This document shows positions 9,260-21,683 of a DNA stretch of 60,000 nucleotides, in pieces. Location of the stretch: positions 11,389,001-11,449,000 of the forward strand of contig NC_134028.1 in NCBI RefSeq assembly GCF_964204645.1. The letters run 5' to 3'. The DNA is from Tubulanus polymorphus (lineage: Eukaryota; Nemertea; Palaeonemertea; Tubulaniformes; Tubulanidae). The translations under genes were made by a program, and so were the position numbers. The notes beneath the pieces are model-generated. The model saw only the letters and a program-made list of their open reading frames with translations, had not been told where the DNA came from and searched no databases. Within the stretch, counting starts at the first letter, position 1. Each line of letters begins with the position of its first letter.

Positions 9260-9468
9260 TCTATACTATAAAGCAGAACGGACGGTATTTACCGCGACGT
9301 ATTATAGGGAAATTAATGCATGTATTGAAACGTCCTTTTACCGATGCTTAATACCAGTTTTTCCCGTCATGAAGTTACATGTTTCAAACAGATTGGTGGC
9401 CCCAGGGAGTCACAATATTCATTCTAAGCCCGGACTAAAATTCGGTTAAAAAAGATGTGTTCGCCATC
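9260..9468 (+). mobile_element. 5' part of a Helitron, cut by element D
   Basis: Starts TCTATACTATAAAG after an A, and matches the first ~209 bases of the Helitron at 3491-4735 in the opposite orientation (for example the ACCGCGACGT and AATACCAGTTTTTCCCGTC blocks). It stops at GCCATC, where element D begins; in the intact copy the sequence continues TAACAG. The 3' half is not found in the window. Confidence 0.85.
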
Positions 9469-9559
9469 AGTAATAGGGAATATGGGGGTTCAGGCTAAAT
9501 TCACAATCGAATTTATTTTTCAACCCTTCAACCTTTGAACCCCCATATTCCCTATTACT
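9469..9559. repeat. Left terminal hairpin of element D
   Basis: 91 bases, AGTAATAGGGAATATGGGGG pairing with CCCCCATATTCCCTATTACT. The middle contains TCGAATTTATTTTTCAACC, a motif also near the apex of the A-right and B hairpins. It is followed by TTTTAAGATATTCA, the same inner flank as in B and C. Confidence 0.85.
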
Positions 9560-9630
9560 TTTAAGATATTCATGTATATGAATATGAATAACTTCTAAAA
9601 TAAATTTTAATAAAAAATTTGATATTGAAA

Positions 9631-12417
9631 TGTAAGCAAATTAGAAGTACTACTGTTCAACATGTAAAATTAATATAGATAAATCTCAAAAAGCAAGACA
9701 CAATAAAACTAAATCACACTTAGAAAATAGATTAAACTTCGAATATAAAGATGATATATTAGAAAATAAATTAGAGGAATTGAAGAATAAAAAAGAAACA
9801 TACAAATGTGATACATGTAATCAATCATTCAGCGAAAAAAGATATTATGAACAAGATTTAAAATCTAAAAGTCATATTAGAAATATTAATAATGATATTT
9901 TAGGTGAAGATTATTTTGATAAAGATAATGATAAGAAACAGAAGACAATTAAAAGAATAAAAAATAGAATAAACAATAAAAGGCCATACATGGAAGATGT
10001 TAGAAATTATATTAATTCATTAGATAATAAAAAAGAAATAGAAATAACTGAAGCATTTAAAAGTGATATAGGACCAGCTGCTATTGAATTTAAATTTCAT
10101 AAAGGCAAAACATATATAGCAAGAAAATATAAAACATTTAGAAAATATGAAAAGTATTATAAAAATAATTACTGGTGTTGAATACCCTAAAATTAGCATA
10201 TCGGCTAAAGTTAAATTTTTAAAATCTGAAGATAAACCAATATATAATATAAATTTTCATTCACAACATATTATTTCAAAACAACATATAGATGAAAAAT
10301 TAGATAAATGTTATAATGAAGTAAAAACTAAAATAGAAGAGAAATATTTTGAAGGATCTGGTTTAATATTTAATGAAATAATATTTATGACTTTACATGT
10401 TTATAACACAAAATATAATAAGTTAACTAAATCAAAACCAATAGATGAAAATAATTTATCATATTCTAAATATGATAATATAAATGGATCAAGTTATATT
10501 AAACTACCATTTAAAACTAATGCTGTTATAAATGTACAAAATGAAGATGATAAATGTTTTCTATGGACAATTATAAGTTGCTTACATCCAGTTGAAGATT
10601 ATAATCAACGTACTTATAGATTAACAAATTATGAACAATTTGAAAATAATTTTAAGATAGACAATTATCCTGTTAGAATAAAACAAATACCACAAATAGA
10701 AAGAGATAATAATTTCAAAATAAATGTATTCAATTTAATCAAATTACCAAAACCAAAAGGTAATTATATTAAACATTATACATTAGAACCTTTATACCTA
10801 TCAAAAGATTATGATTCAAATGGTGTTATAGATATATTATATTATGAAAATCATTTTATGTGGAATAAACAAATCGATTTATTTTTTAGAACAGAAAATG
10901 ATCACCATAAAATATATCTATGTAGAAAATGTATAACTAAATTCAGTAATGAAAGTGCATTATTAAATCATAAACAATTATGTGATAATCATGATTATTG
11001 TAAAATGATTTTACCAAATGAAAAAGATAAGATATTAGAATTCAAAAAATATGATTACAAAAATAAAGTACCATTTGTAATATATGGAGATTTTGAATCG
11101 CTAAATAAGGAATTAACTGATCAAGATAGAAAAGAAATATATTATAAAAGAAAGAAATTAAATTCTGAAAATGATGTAATTGATTATTCAGATCCTCTAA
11201 TAACAAATACTATTAAAAAGATTCATCAAAGTGCCGCAGCTTTTGGATTATATATAAAATCTGATTATCCAGAACTAATTGAAAGTGAATATTATCATTA
11301 TAGAAATGATCATTTTTGTGACTTATTAATTGAATATGAAATAAAATTTAATAAATTGTTAAATACAAATAAAGAAATTATAATGACAGAAGAAGATAAA
11401 GAAGAATTTGAGTTTTCAGACAAATGTTATTATTGTGAAAAACTATTTAATTTTAAAGATAAAAAAGTAAGAGATCATGATCATTTGAATGGAAAATTTA
11501 GAGGTGCAGCACATGAGAATTGTAATTTACAAACAAAGAAAATCAATTTTGTTCCAGTTATATTTCATAATTTATCAGGGTATGATGCTCATTTATTCAT
11601 CAAGCAACTATGTCATAAAATAGAAGAAATCAATAATGAAATAGGAAGATCAAATACAAATAGATCAAAAGGTGTTTCTAAAATACCAAATTATAAATTT
11701 AAGATGTTAGCTAAAACATCTGAAAATTATATATCTTTCCAATTTGGGGGTCTAAGATTTATAGATTCATATAGATTTTTAAGTAGTTCATTAGATAATT
11801 TATCAAAATCATTAGTTGATGATGAATTAGAAATATCAAAGCAACACTATCCAAATAATGATGATTTTCAATTAATGAGATATAAAGGAGCAATTTCATA
11901 TAGTTTTTATAAATCAAATAATGATTTCAATATAACTGAATTATTAAAAGAACAGTTCTATGATGATTTAAAAAATGAATATGTTAAAGATGATGTCTAT
12001 AATAGAACATTGAAGATTTGGAATCATTTTGGAATGAAAAATCATGGACAATTAGTAGATTTATATTTAAAATCAGATGTATTATTATTAACTGATATAT
12101 TTGAAAGGTTTAGAGATGTAAATCTAAAATATTTTAATATTGATCCATGTCATTGTTATTATAGTCCGGATTTAGCTTGGGATTGTGGATTAAAATTTAC
12201 AGATATAAAAATGGATTTGTTAACAAATATAGATCAATTATTATTATTTGAAAAATCTATAAGAGGAGGAGTTTCAGGTGTATTAGGTGATAGATATTTC
12301 AATGTAAATGATAACCCTGGATATAAGATATTATATATAGACGCAAATAATCTATATGGTTGGGCAATGATGGAACCACAGCCTTATGGAGTATTTGAAA
12401 TAACTGAAGTTTTACTT
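9631..12417 (+). pseudogene. DNA polymerase B relic, missing motifs B and C
   Basis: Matches the element C polymerase from residue 1 to about 920. The second codon is TAA and an early TAG follows; a frame change lies near 10140. The rest (10147-12417) is open and keeps the exonuclease DFE, the CYYCEK/DHDHLNGKFRG endonuclease-VII-like insert, NLSGYDAHLF, and motif A (YIDANNLYGW). The match ends at 12417, before motif B, so it cannot be an active polymerase. Confidence 0.85.
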
Positions 12418-12450
12418 TGGCATGACGTCATAGACGTCAACCAATGCTAA
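12418..12450. other. Deletion junction with filler bases
   Basis: About 33 bases (TTTGGCATGACGTCATAGAC and onward) match neither side in B or C. They join mid-polymerase to mid-OB-like gene, replacing about 1.4 kb present in B and C. The filler has two TGACGTCA/GACGTC palindromic units. Confidence 0.6.
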
Positions 12451-12687
12451 AAATTAAATGAACTAACAATTCATAAGAAATATTTAGTTACAAATATTGA
12501 TACCGTTACTAATAAATATGGAGATAAATTAGTTATTCACTTAGAATATGAAGGATTAAAAGGAAATAAATATAAATTCAGAACATATTTACCAGATAGA
12601 TTTCATAGATTATCCAGTGAAGATCTAGAAGAATTATGTTCTGGTGATTGAAATGAAAAGGGGCACCATGACATAGATTTTGAATAA
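12451..12687 (+). pseudogene. 113-aa possible OB-fold protein, N-terminus deleted
   Basis: Retains the part equivalent to residues ~36-113 of the protein at 48325-48666, with a deletion removing the GDFYFVYKGK segment. Not functional. Confidence 0.7.
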
Positions 12688-12707
12688 TATAAAAGTATGT
12701 AAAATAA

Positions 12708-13078
12708 ATGGTAGAATTGAAAGAATATAGAATATTTGTTGATTCAAGAAGACTTACAAATTACAAATCTCATAATTTACTAGTGCAATTAGATAGAGAA
12801 TTTAAGAATTGTGTTGATTTAAAATTAGTAAATGTAAGTTTATGTAATTCTTTTTATAATATATCGAATAAAACTCGTGAAAATAGAGGCTTTTTGATTT
12901 TTAATAAAAGTTAAAATAAATGGTATCATCTATATCTAAAACCGGGGTTATATAATTTAGATACATTGGCACAAGAAATTAATTTAAAAAAGCCTGGCAC
13001 AAGTTAGGTAGTGATGCTGGATTTAACAGTTAAATGTTGAAATAATTATAACTAAGTTAACTAAATATTTTTTGAAGG
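12708..13078 (+). pseudogene. Minor capsid protein relic fused by deletion to the next gene
   Basis: The first ~100 residues of the penton-like protein (start MVELKEYRIFVDSRR) with stops at ~12912 and later. It then jumps at ~13030 to the last ~20 codons of the following 113-aa gene. The C-terminal half of the minor capsid gene and most of the next gene are gone. Confidence 0.75.
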
Positions 13079-13099
13079 AGGTGATTTTTTTATTAATAA

Positions 13100-13321
13100 A
13101 TGAGTGATAATAAGTGGATAATAACTGGTTTATATAATGGAGCATTACTATCAGTTGGAACTGTTGGATATACAATGGTATTAAAAAAAGTATTTAAAAT
13201 GGGAAGTGTTAATGTTGATAGATTTGATATCAATGATATCTTAAAATTAACGTTAGCAGTTACTTTATCTAATTTAACTATTGATTATTTGGAAAAACAA
13301 AAATATATTCCTCCTATATAA
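13100..13321 (+). CDS. 73-aa small membrane protein (element D copy)
   Basis: 73 residues, almost identical to the element C copy at 49801-50022: MSDNKWIITGLYNGALLSVG start, one hydrophobic span (about 8-27), LEKQKYIPPI end. The only undamaged gene of element D, and short enough to have escaped mutation by chance. Function unknown. Confidence 0.55.
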   Translation: MSDNKWIITGLYNGALLSVGTVGYTMVLKKVFKMGSVNVDRFDINDILKLTLAVTLSNLTIDYLEKQKYIPPI

Positions 13322-13345
13322 ATACATGATTTTTTTGTTAAATAA

Positions 13346-13762
13346 ATGGCATCTGCAATTATAACTATTATAGGATCGGTAATTGTTAACGCTTTAGCAT
13401 TTACTGGTGGTGGATATTTATATAAACATATTGATAAAAATGGTTCATTATCAGAACAAAAAAGACATAACTCAGCATTAGAGAAATATAATAAAGCTGC
13501 AGAAGAATATAGAGAAAAAAGACAAAACTATATGGATTATATTAACAAAGAATTATATGATCAGAAAATTTCACATAGAGATTTTCAATCAGTTGATGAT
13601 GCAATGAGTTTATATAACGCAGTACCAAATTAAGAAAAATTACATAAACCTACAGTATCAGATTATTACACCCCAAGTAATGAACAGAAGAAATATGAAA
13701 TAATTTGGATTTTAGGTGGAACAGTTATTGTTATATTTGTGGCATATAACTTTACTAATTAG
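13346..13762 (+). pseudogene. 140-aa two-span membrane protein, nonsense copy
   Basis: Collinear with 34540-34962. A stop codon at about 13631 (AAATTAAGAA) cuts it after 95 residues, and a small deletion follows. The C-terminal span is still visible beyond the stop. Confidence 0.75.
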
Positions 13763-13782
13763 TAATTTTCTTTTCTAAATAA

Positions 13783-14226
13783 ATGGATGATAAAGTTGAT
13801 AATGTTGATATTATTCCTCATGATATAAATAAAACTAAATTAGAATTATATTTCGAAAAACAAATCTAAGAATTTGAAAATGATTTAAAAGTTTAAAAGA
13901 AAAAATATTTAAAAAGCAAAATTATATATTATGTTATTATTAGTGGTTCGGTTACAATAAGTTCTGTAATAACATTTTTAGCAATATTCAGTCCATTAAC
14001 TCCTTTAGCTATATCAATAGCTATATCAATTGGTGTGTTAGGATTAAGTTCAAGTGTTTTAACCGGAATAAGTTCAAAATTAAATATAGAAAGTAATAAA
14101 GAAAAAATTAAATCTCATATAAAAGAAATTAATAAATTGAAAAATACACTAGATTATATAATAAGTTTAAATGGTAATATAACAATTCAAGAGGATAAAT
14201 TATTAAAAGAATTAATAAATTATTAA
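13783..14226 (+). pseudogene. 144-aa two-span membrane protein, nonsense copy
   Basis: Matches 50489-50923. Stops near 13866 and 13893; an ATATCAATAGCT duplication near 14015. The later part is open but lacks the N-terminus. Confidence 0.75.
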
Positions 14227-14248
14227 TTTTTTTATTATATAAATGGCA

Positions 14249-14362
14249 AAACGCAATGTAAAGTTGATTATCATCAGCATAGAGATGATAATCAAGATCA
14301 TGCTGTTGTCTGATGTTACCAAGAGGAGTAATGTACGCTGCAAAAAGCAAAGGGCCCAAAAC
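14249..14362 (-). repeat. 114-bp inverted exact copy of CR1-like RT sequence
   Basis: On the minus strand this segment is, by eye, identical over 114 bases to 17348-17461, the stretch coding for the RT GPLLF...YADD region. It sits directly after the ATG of the 426-aa gene relic, with a few host bases lost. Looks like templated filler copied from the nearby retrotransposon. Confidence 0.9.
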
Positions 14363-14757
14363 AAAGTTTACCAAAAGCTTTTCAATATAATAAATCAATT
14401 GAATATAATATTTCTGCAATAGATTTTATTAAAGATATTTCATATAGAAATGAAGTTTTAGATTCATTAATTAATTTAGATATTTATGTTACTGAAACTA
14501 ATAATTTTAATGCAAAGATGGAAAATATATTTCATGTATATTTAATTAATTTTAAAAAATTGAAAGATGAAAAACAATGGTTATTAAAATCTAATATGAA
14601 GTATTGGCAGAACCAATTAAATTTTGCAGTTTATTGTGCAACAACAGGTTGTGGAATTAGTTGGAATGATCATTTGGTTAATTCTAAATATAAATTAATT
14701 CAAAGTTTATTTAGATTCCATACATACTTTCAAATAAGATTAATATTAAATGAATTA

Positions 14758-16902
14758 AAGTCTGTCTCAGCCCAGTTTCCCGTGGCATTTCTTAGGGTAA
14801 GGATATCAAATGTACACATTTTAATTGGTACTGACAGCTGAAGTGGCTGGACCTCGCGCAAAGATTTAGTGAGTCAGCAAAATCAGCTGGCTGTTGCTAT
14901 AGTCACGGCAAAGAGTGGTAACAAGAGCAAGAGCTACGAATGAATTCAGATTTGCTTTGCTACCTCGTTGCATTTCTGATATATCTTAGAATTATTTTCA
15001 ACTCTTGAGGTATCCAAGAGTGCATAACTTTTATAAATAGTTTTCATAGGTTTGTTTTGAAGTTGTCAGGGGTAATTTGATGGTCCAATTTCCTGGAATC
15101 TGTTAAGATTTAGAACATACAACACAGCTGGAGAGGCAAATAAGTAAGTAGAATGTAAAAGTATCACTTCAGGAGACACACAATATTTGTTATTTATTCA
15201 ATACAAATAAATTAATCCACCAGAGATCCAATTCCAAGCGCATTGATGTCATAACCATAGTCCATCTCCCAGGATTCACCCCAATCACTGTTCTCTGATT
15301 TCGGTTGATCTGAGTAATCACTATCGTCTCCGAGGTTGATAACAATTTGTTCAATGACATAGTCCATGATGCCCTCTATCTCATTTTATCCTCCACTTTT
15401 ATGACATGGGCTATATAGTTCTTCCAATGATCGGCAGTGACACGAGACATGGCATCAATTAAAAGTAATTTTACATCATCCAGCTTTAAGGTTTTATTGT
15501 TCGCAGCCGCGTATCCTTTGATGTTGGTCCATACGATCTCAATCGGATTCAGTTCACGATGGTATTGGGGCAACCTCAAAACTGAATGGCCATTTCCTAC
15601 CGCCAAAACATCCACTTTGTACGAAAGATAACGTGGTTTGTGTTGAAGAATTAAACCATATAGCACCGGTTTCGGCATGTCAGGTGACCAAAATATGCTT
15701 TTCTGTCTCAACCAGACCTGCATATCCTCTTTCAGTGCATTCGAAGTTGGAATGCTTTACATTCTCACAGAGTGGTAACTCGCATTGTCCATGACGATCA
15801 CTGAATTAGGAGGCAACTTAGGTAAAAGTGTCTCTTTGAACCACTTTTCAAAGTCTTCTCCGTTCATATCATCGTAGTAATCGGCATTTTTCCTTCTTGA
15901 TTTAAAAACGAGTTCGCCACCTTCCAAAAAACTATCTTCGCTACCAACATGTAGAATTATAAGTCTGTCACCTTTGCCGGTTCGATCTTTAAGGCCTGTC
16001 GTCAATCCATCTAACCAGGCACTTTTACAGCTTTTAATGTTCATATCCACCAAGATTCTATCAGGGACCGATCCAACATTAAGCCAAGTTTCATCAAGGT
16101 AAAAAATCGTGCTTCCTTGTGCGCGCAACTTTTTAATTTCTCGCAAATACTTGTAGCGCCAGCTAACGATTTCATCTTTTTCTATCAACAAACAATTTCG
16201 CTCTCTCTTTTTAAACTTGAATCCAATATCCCTCAAAATTCTGTGAGATGTGGCCCTGGATATTTTGGGGATATCGTCATCATCTTTGCATTTCTGCCAA
16301 ATTTTGTTGAGAGTCGATGGTTCATTTATGCGGAAGAAGTCGTGAACTATACGACGGATGTTCGAAGGTACCATTTCATCCAGACCGGCTATATTTTTAC
16401 CGTACTGGGGTTTTAAATCTTAAGGCTTTCGCGGTGTTTTAACTCGTCCAGTGTCCTTCATTTGTTTCCGTATATTACGAACTGATCGCTCACTTATCCC
16501 TCTCGCCTTTCCAGTTTCAATATCCACTTTTTCTACAGTTAATTTCTTGTATTTTTCGCGAAAATAGTTCCAAACTTTCAATACAATAGTTCTTTTAGAA
16601 TGTTTTTTCAATCCAGAAGAAGTAGATGGAGTCGCAGGCATCATGTAGAACAAAAACAGGAAAAATGCAAATCCGCAGGAATAGAATGATAACATTTTTA
16701 TAACTTTTCGAGGACGTGTTTATGGTATGAAGGCTACACATATAGTGGTCAGTAAGAAACTTACATAATATGCACTCTTGGATACAGCTGCCAGATATCC
16801 TGCTGTGGAGTGCGTAGTTGTCATGCAGTAACCACTGGAATCAGACAATGTTATAAAAGTAAAGCTTCAATGTGCCGCGGCAAACTGGACTGAGACAGAC
16901 TT
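14758..16902 (-). mobile_element. IS630/Tc1/mariner-type transposon
   Basis: Flanked by TA (14756-14757 and 16903-16904). Termini are imperfect inverted repeats beginning AAGTCTGTCTCAG. It interrupts the 426-aa gene relic; element B shows the empty-site sequence. It encodes the transposase relic below. The remainder (14760-15375, 16696-16902) has no gene. Confidence 0.85.
15376..16644 (-). pseudogene. DDE_3-type transposase (IS630/Tc1/mariner), two nonsense codons
   Basis: One frame from a start at 16644 (MMPATPSTSSG) to 15376, broken only by stops at 16420-16422 and 15757-15759. N-terminal helix-turn-helix (ISERSVRNIRKQM). The catalytic triad is visible: D in FYLDETW, D in VIVMDNASYH, E in LNPIEIVW. 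The D-to-E gap of about 80 residues includes the extra helical segment known in this metazoan group. Frames otherwise clean, so inactivation may be recent. Confidence 0.85.
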
Positions 16903-17018
16903 TAGGGACCCCTTTACCAGGATCTAGATATTTTAAAGAATTAGATAATAAATATTAATTTATCAAAGTTTTATGAAATTTGTAATGAATTTAATATAGA
17001 TATAAATAATTCTGATTT

Positions 17019-18356
17019 CCATTTGTCAAGCAATAACTTAGCAGACAAATTTCAATCTGCTTATAAACAACGCCACAGTGTCGAAACAGCTCTGGTTTAA
17101 AATGTATAATGACTTACTTTGTTCATTAGATTCAAAGCAGTGTGTGTTACTTGTTTTGTTGGATTTGAGCGCTGCTTTCGACACTGTGGATCACACTAGA
17201 CTCGTAGAACGTCTTAATTTACTAGGAATTCAAGGCACAGTTCTTGATTGGCTCAGGTCATATCTTAGCAATAGGACTCAAAGTGTATGTATAAATGGTA
17301 ACTTTTCTGAGCAATTGGAAATCAAATTTGGTGTACCTCAGGGTTCCGTTTTGGGCCCTTTGCTTTTTGCAGCGTACATTACTCCTCTTGGTAACATCAG
17401 ACAACAGCATGATCTTGATTATCATCTCTATGCTGATGATAATCAACTTTACATTGCGTTTAGTGTACCTGATTTGTTCCCATCATGTCAAATTATGTCT
17501 GAAGGAGCTGATGATTTGAATTGCTGGATGAGGAATGATTTCCTCAAATGCAACGGGGATAAGACAGATGCGCTATTCGTGTATACTAGAAATATGTATA
17601 GTCAGCTTCAACAGTTACCTCATATCAGAATTATTGATTCTGACATCAGACCTTCTACTTCTGTTCGGAATCTTGGAGTAATTTTTGGCTCGGAGCTTAC
17701 TTTCAAAGATCAAATATCATCCATTGTTAAATCCTGCAACTTTCATTTACGTATCATAAGCAAAATAAGGGGCTTTTTATCTGATGACGCTGCTCGGATT
17801 TATGTCCATGCCTTGGTTACTTCACGTCTTGATTTCTGCAACTCCTTGCTTAACGGGCTCCCTGCAAAGTCCCTCAAACCACTTCAGAGAGTGCAAAACA
17901 ATGCAGCACGTCTAATTTCTCGCTCTAGCAAGTTTTCATCCATTTCATCTCTTCTGCATGACCTACACTGGTTACCAGTTGCATACCGCATTTGTTTTAA
18001 AGTTATTATGCTATCTTTCCAGGCTATACATAATTTAGCTCCTCCATACTTATCTGAACTTGTTACACTTAACTCACCACCTCGTGCACTTCGATCAGCC
18101 AATCAGTTTCTGCTAGTTGTCCCTTTGTTTCATCGTGAATCTACAGGTAGCCGGGCATTTTCCAACAGCGCCCCAAAATTGTGGAACCAGCTTCCGCTTA
18201 GCCTTCGTGCTATCACTTCATTAGATCAATTCAGGAAGCAGCTAAAATGCTTCCTTTTTAAGGAGGTATTTTATAATTTGTAAAGCTCATTGAGCAGCTT
18301 AGCTGGATTTAGCGCTATATAAGATCCTTTATTATTATTGTTATTATTATTATTAT
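17019..18356 (+). mobile_element. CR1/L2-like non-LTR retrotransposon, 5' truncated
   Basis: Inserted in the 426-aa relic; element B shows the empty site (TCTGATTTTAGAAC). Starts abruptly within the RT region (5' truncation) and ends with an (ATT)n tail after GCGCTATATAAG, a 3' end typical of CR1/L2-group elements. A short duplication (ATTT) is possible. Confidence 0.8.
17078..18283 (+). pseudogene. Reverse transcriptase of the CR1/L2-like element (C-terminal part)
   Basis: About 400 codons open. RT blocks: LLVLLDLSAAFDTVDH, GVPQGSVLGPLLF, YADDNQLYIAF (catalytic YADD), then the thumb and a C-terminal LWNQLPLSLR block usual for this group. Endonuclease domain and RT start are missing. Near 17096 one extra T shifts the frame from the upstream HSVETALV stretch. 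A dead-on-arrival copy. Confidence 0.85.
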
Positions 18357-19241
18357 TTAGAACACAAATTGGAACAATAAGATCAAGTCCTTGTCCTGAA
18401 AATATTTTACAATATTGTGCACTTCCCATACCATCTAATAGTTTTTATAATATCTATAATAATAAATTAGGTTATGGTAAAATAGAAAACATGGATTTAG
18501 AAACATTAAATTTCAATAAATTACCGAAATTTTATGATCATTTAAAACAAGAAAACAATAATGGTTGGGTTTGTTTTATTTTAGATAATAGTGAAGGTTT
18601 TACTAAATCAGGTATAAAGAGAATAAATCAATCAATTAGAACTTATTTGATATGTATTCTAGGTGCACAAGTTGAAACAAGATCCCCAATAATTGGAATT
18701 TTATATACATCAATTGATACACAAAAACAATTTAAAGTATTATTTGAAGATTCAATTCATAATGATAAAAATAGATCGATTCCAGAAAATATAGGAAGAT
18801 ATCAAATTTATTTAGATAAATAACATATTAGATTAAATTATTGTATAGGCCCTAATCTATTAATCATTTCTGATGATTTAATATTAAAAATGGGAAATAT
18901 AATTGATTATAATTATCTAATTAAGTCTGCAACAATTAATAATAATTTTGAGTTAAATGATATAAATAAAAAGATTATTACTGCTCCAAAACTAATGGAA
19001 GGTAAAAAAATTAAAAAAATTCAATCAACAGAAACTAAAACTAAGAATATTAAATAGGATAATGATTCTAAAATAAAAGATTACAATACTACAGAAAATA
19101 TAAAAACTGATATTCAACATGATATAATTAAAAGTAATAATGATAATAAATCCCATGAAAATACTAAATTAGCTATAACTTGTATAGGAATTGTAATAGG
19201 TGGAATATTATATTATAGATTTTAATTTTTATAAGATATAA

Positions 19242-20420
19242 ATGGATGTAGAAGGTAGAGAAGCTTATGAAATGGGAGAAATGGGAAATAATGATGATGG
19301 ATATAATTATGAACCGCAATGTGATTTTAATGAAACTAATATTGATAATGATGATGGATTAGCATATAATTCTAATTTAGCAGATAGTGGTTCTAAAGCC
19401 CCTTCTACGAAACTAGATCAAGAATAAATGCTGAAAATGAAAATCCAGATTTAGTAAAACAAAATTTAGAATATAATGAATATATTTATAATTTCAAACC
19501 TATATTTAAGATCTGGATATAATATAAATGATAGAGGTGCCAGATATTTAGTAAGAGAATTAAAATTTTTTGATGGTGAATATTATTATCATTTGAAAGA
19601 TGATTATTTTATTAATATCACTTATAAAAATCAAAACAAAATATAACTTCCAAAACTAGTAACCTTAAATCAAATAAAGTTCCAATTGAAAAACTTTTCC
19701 CGAATGGATATATAGATGCAACAGATCAACAATTAGAAGATTTAAATATATTTTCTGATAAAGCAATTAGAGAAATTATTAGTATAAGAAATAAAGCTGA
19801 TGCAGATGATAAAAGTATGAGATTTTTAAATTTAGAAAAAGATAGAACTGATAAAATTAAATAAATAGAACAATTAAAATTAGATAGAGATATTAAAGTT
19901 ATTGAAGAAATTGAATTCAAAAAAAGAAATGCATATTTAGAAAAAGAAAAAGATGACTTAGAATATAACATAAAAATTATATGATTATAATATTAATAGA
20001 TTAAAAGCTATTTTTAAAGATTTGTTGATAAAACCAAATTCTGTAATATTATTAAAAGATAGAATAAAATTATTATTTAAACTAGAAGGTATCACAATTC
20101 TTTCAATTATTTACAACAATTGGTTTAGCCATATCAAATTCATTAAAATCTACGCCTACACCTAATAAACCGGATAAACCCCCGAGTAATAACTCAATAA
20201 AAGATAAAGTGAAAGATGGTTTAAAAAAATTAGCAAAATATTTATGGGAATTATCTAAAAAATCTGCTGCAGCTTTACCCGGAGTTATTGCATCAATTGT
20301 TAGTTTTGTTTTAAAATCTGCTGGAAGTATTCTTAACTTTGCTGCTGAACATATTATTTTATTTTTAATTACAGTTGTAAGTGTTATTATTTTTGGATAA
20401 GTTAATATGATAAAAAAATA
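19242..20420 (+). pseudogene. Coiled-coil membrane protein relic (480/486-aa family)
   Basis: Acidic start (MDVEG), then frame shifts at about 19410 and 19510, a deletion near 19640, stops, and the recognisable C-terminal hydrophobic part (20209-20400). The segment after 19430 resembles element C (NPDLVKQ-type) rather than B. Confidence 0.8.
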
Positions 20421-20441
20421 ATTAATTTTTTTGTTAAATAA

Positions 20442-21683
20442 ATGAGTGGGAGTTATATAAATTCTTCTAAGAATTCTAGAATATCTAATGCTATTAAAGC
20501 AGAAAGATCTCATCTTATAATTACTCATAATCCTTCTTATATTAATCCTGATGAAACTTTATATGTTAGAATCCCGAGATTAAATCAAAATACTTTTTAT
20601 GTTCCAAATAGTATTCATTTGTCAGCTGATATAAATGAAACTGGTAATAATAATAATTATGTTGTAGATAATGTTGGAAGATATTTAATTAAAAAATTAA
20701 TTGTAAAGATTGGTCCAAAAATAGTTTTTTCATTAGGAGATTATGATTTATTTATGCATTATAAAGATTTATGGTTAACAAAAGAAAATAGAAATAATAT
20801 GATATTTCAAGGCATTCAATCAGAAAACCATAATAAATTAAATTCAGGGGCTAATGACGCAATAGTAACTAATCCTACAGATAAGTTGATAAAAACGATT
20901 TATGGAAGCAAATATAAAATTCCACTAGACTTTGAATTGATAAATAATAATGCGCCTTTATATAAATATGCTATACTAGAAGATATTATATTTGAAATAA
21001 TTTTTGCTCCTGTTAATGAAATTGTATTATCAAGCGTTGTTAAAGATATGGGTTATAAATTATCAAATATATGTTTAGAATATGATACAGTAACTGATGA
21101 AAATATTGCTTGCACAATTCAAACTCAATATGAACAAGGATTTTCGTTATTACATGATCATATTGATAAATTTAAAACTGTAACTATTAATGCAATTGAT
21201 GAAATAATCAATGAGAATATCATCTTCCCAAGAAGATCTATCTAGGTATATTAATATTTTTTACCATTGCAACATATTCTAATGGCGCAATAAATGTTGA
21301 TAATTATTATAATCCTGAAATATTAAGTAGAAATAACAATTGAAGGTATAGCAAATAAAATAATTTGTCAAGGAATGCGAATGATAGATCAGTGGCCAGA
21401 AATTAGAAAACATTGTATGAATGAAAAAGTAAAATCATCTGAAGATTGTAATATTAATCAAATAGATTATTATACCGGTAATAAATATGCATTATGGTTA
21501 GATTTTAGAACAACTGAAGATAATTTATTACATGGTCCTGGGAAGAAATACAGAACACTAAAGATGGGATACAATTATTCATGAAAAAGAAAACAGGAAG
21601 TTTAAATTTCAAAATGCACATATATTATATCTGACGCGCGATTAAATATTATAAATTCTCAATTGGATAGTGTTATGTATTAA
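20442..21683 (+). pseudogene. Major capsid protein relic, copy 1
   Basis: Matches the 415-aa MCP at 53737-54984. Open for 267 codons; a change at 21243 (TCTATCTAGG) ends the frame, with further shifts near 21323, 21550 and 21590. Start region MSGSYI and the YALWLDFRTTEDN block are recognisable. Its body is repeated at 22907-24136. Confidence 0.85.

Larger units (their letters stand above)
14243..19225 (+). pseudogene. Conserved 426/435-aa Polinton protein, three times interrupted
   Basis: Pieces at 14243-14757, 16905-17018 and 18357-19225 are collinear with 35434-36823. Interruptions: a 114-bp inverted CR1 fragment just after the ATG, a mariner at 14758, a CR1-like insertion at 17019. The WQNQLNFAVYCATTGCGIS block is intact at about 14605-14665 and the QVETRSPIIG block near 18670-18700; stops occur at about 18821 and 19056. 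This copy is closer to B than to C in the N-terminal part. Confidence 0.85.
9469..21683 (+). mobile_element. Element D: decayed Polinton, right part lost
   Basis: Left AG terminus and hairpin at 9469, then relics of the B/C gene set from PolB through major capsid protein, in the same order. Every long gene has stops, shifts or deletions; only the 73-aa gene is open. The right half (zinc-finger repeat protein, ATPase, integrase, HNH, right TIR) is missing, with the match ending just after the MCP stop at a CA microsatellite. A mariner and a CR1-like element interrupt it. The predicted target duplication is GCCATC (9463-9468); the right end is not in the window. Confidence 0.85.

Noticed and set aside
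14758-16902. Mariner transposon as still active
   Set aside because: Two in-frame stop codons in the transposase, although the rest of the frame and both ends are intact.
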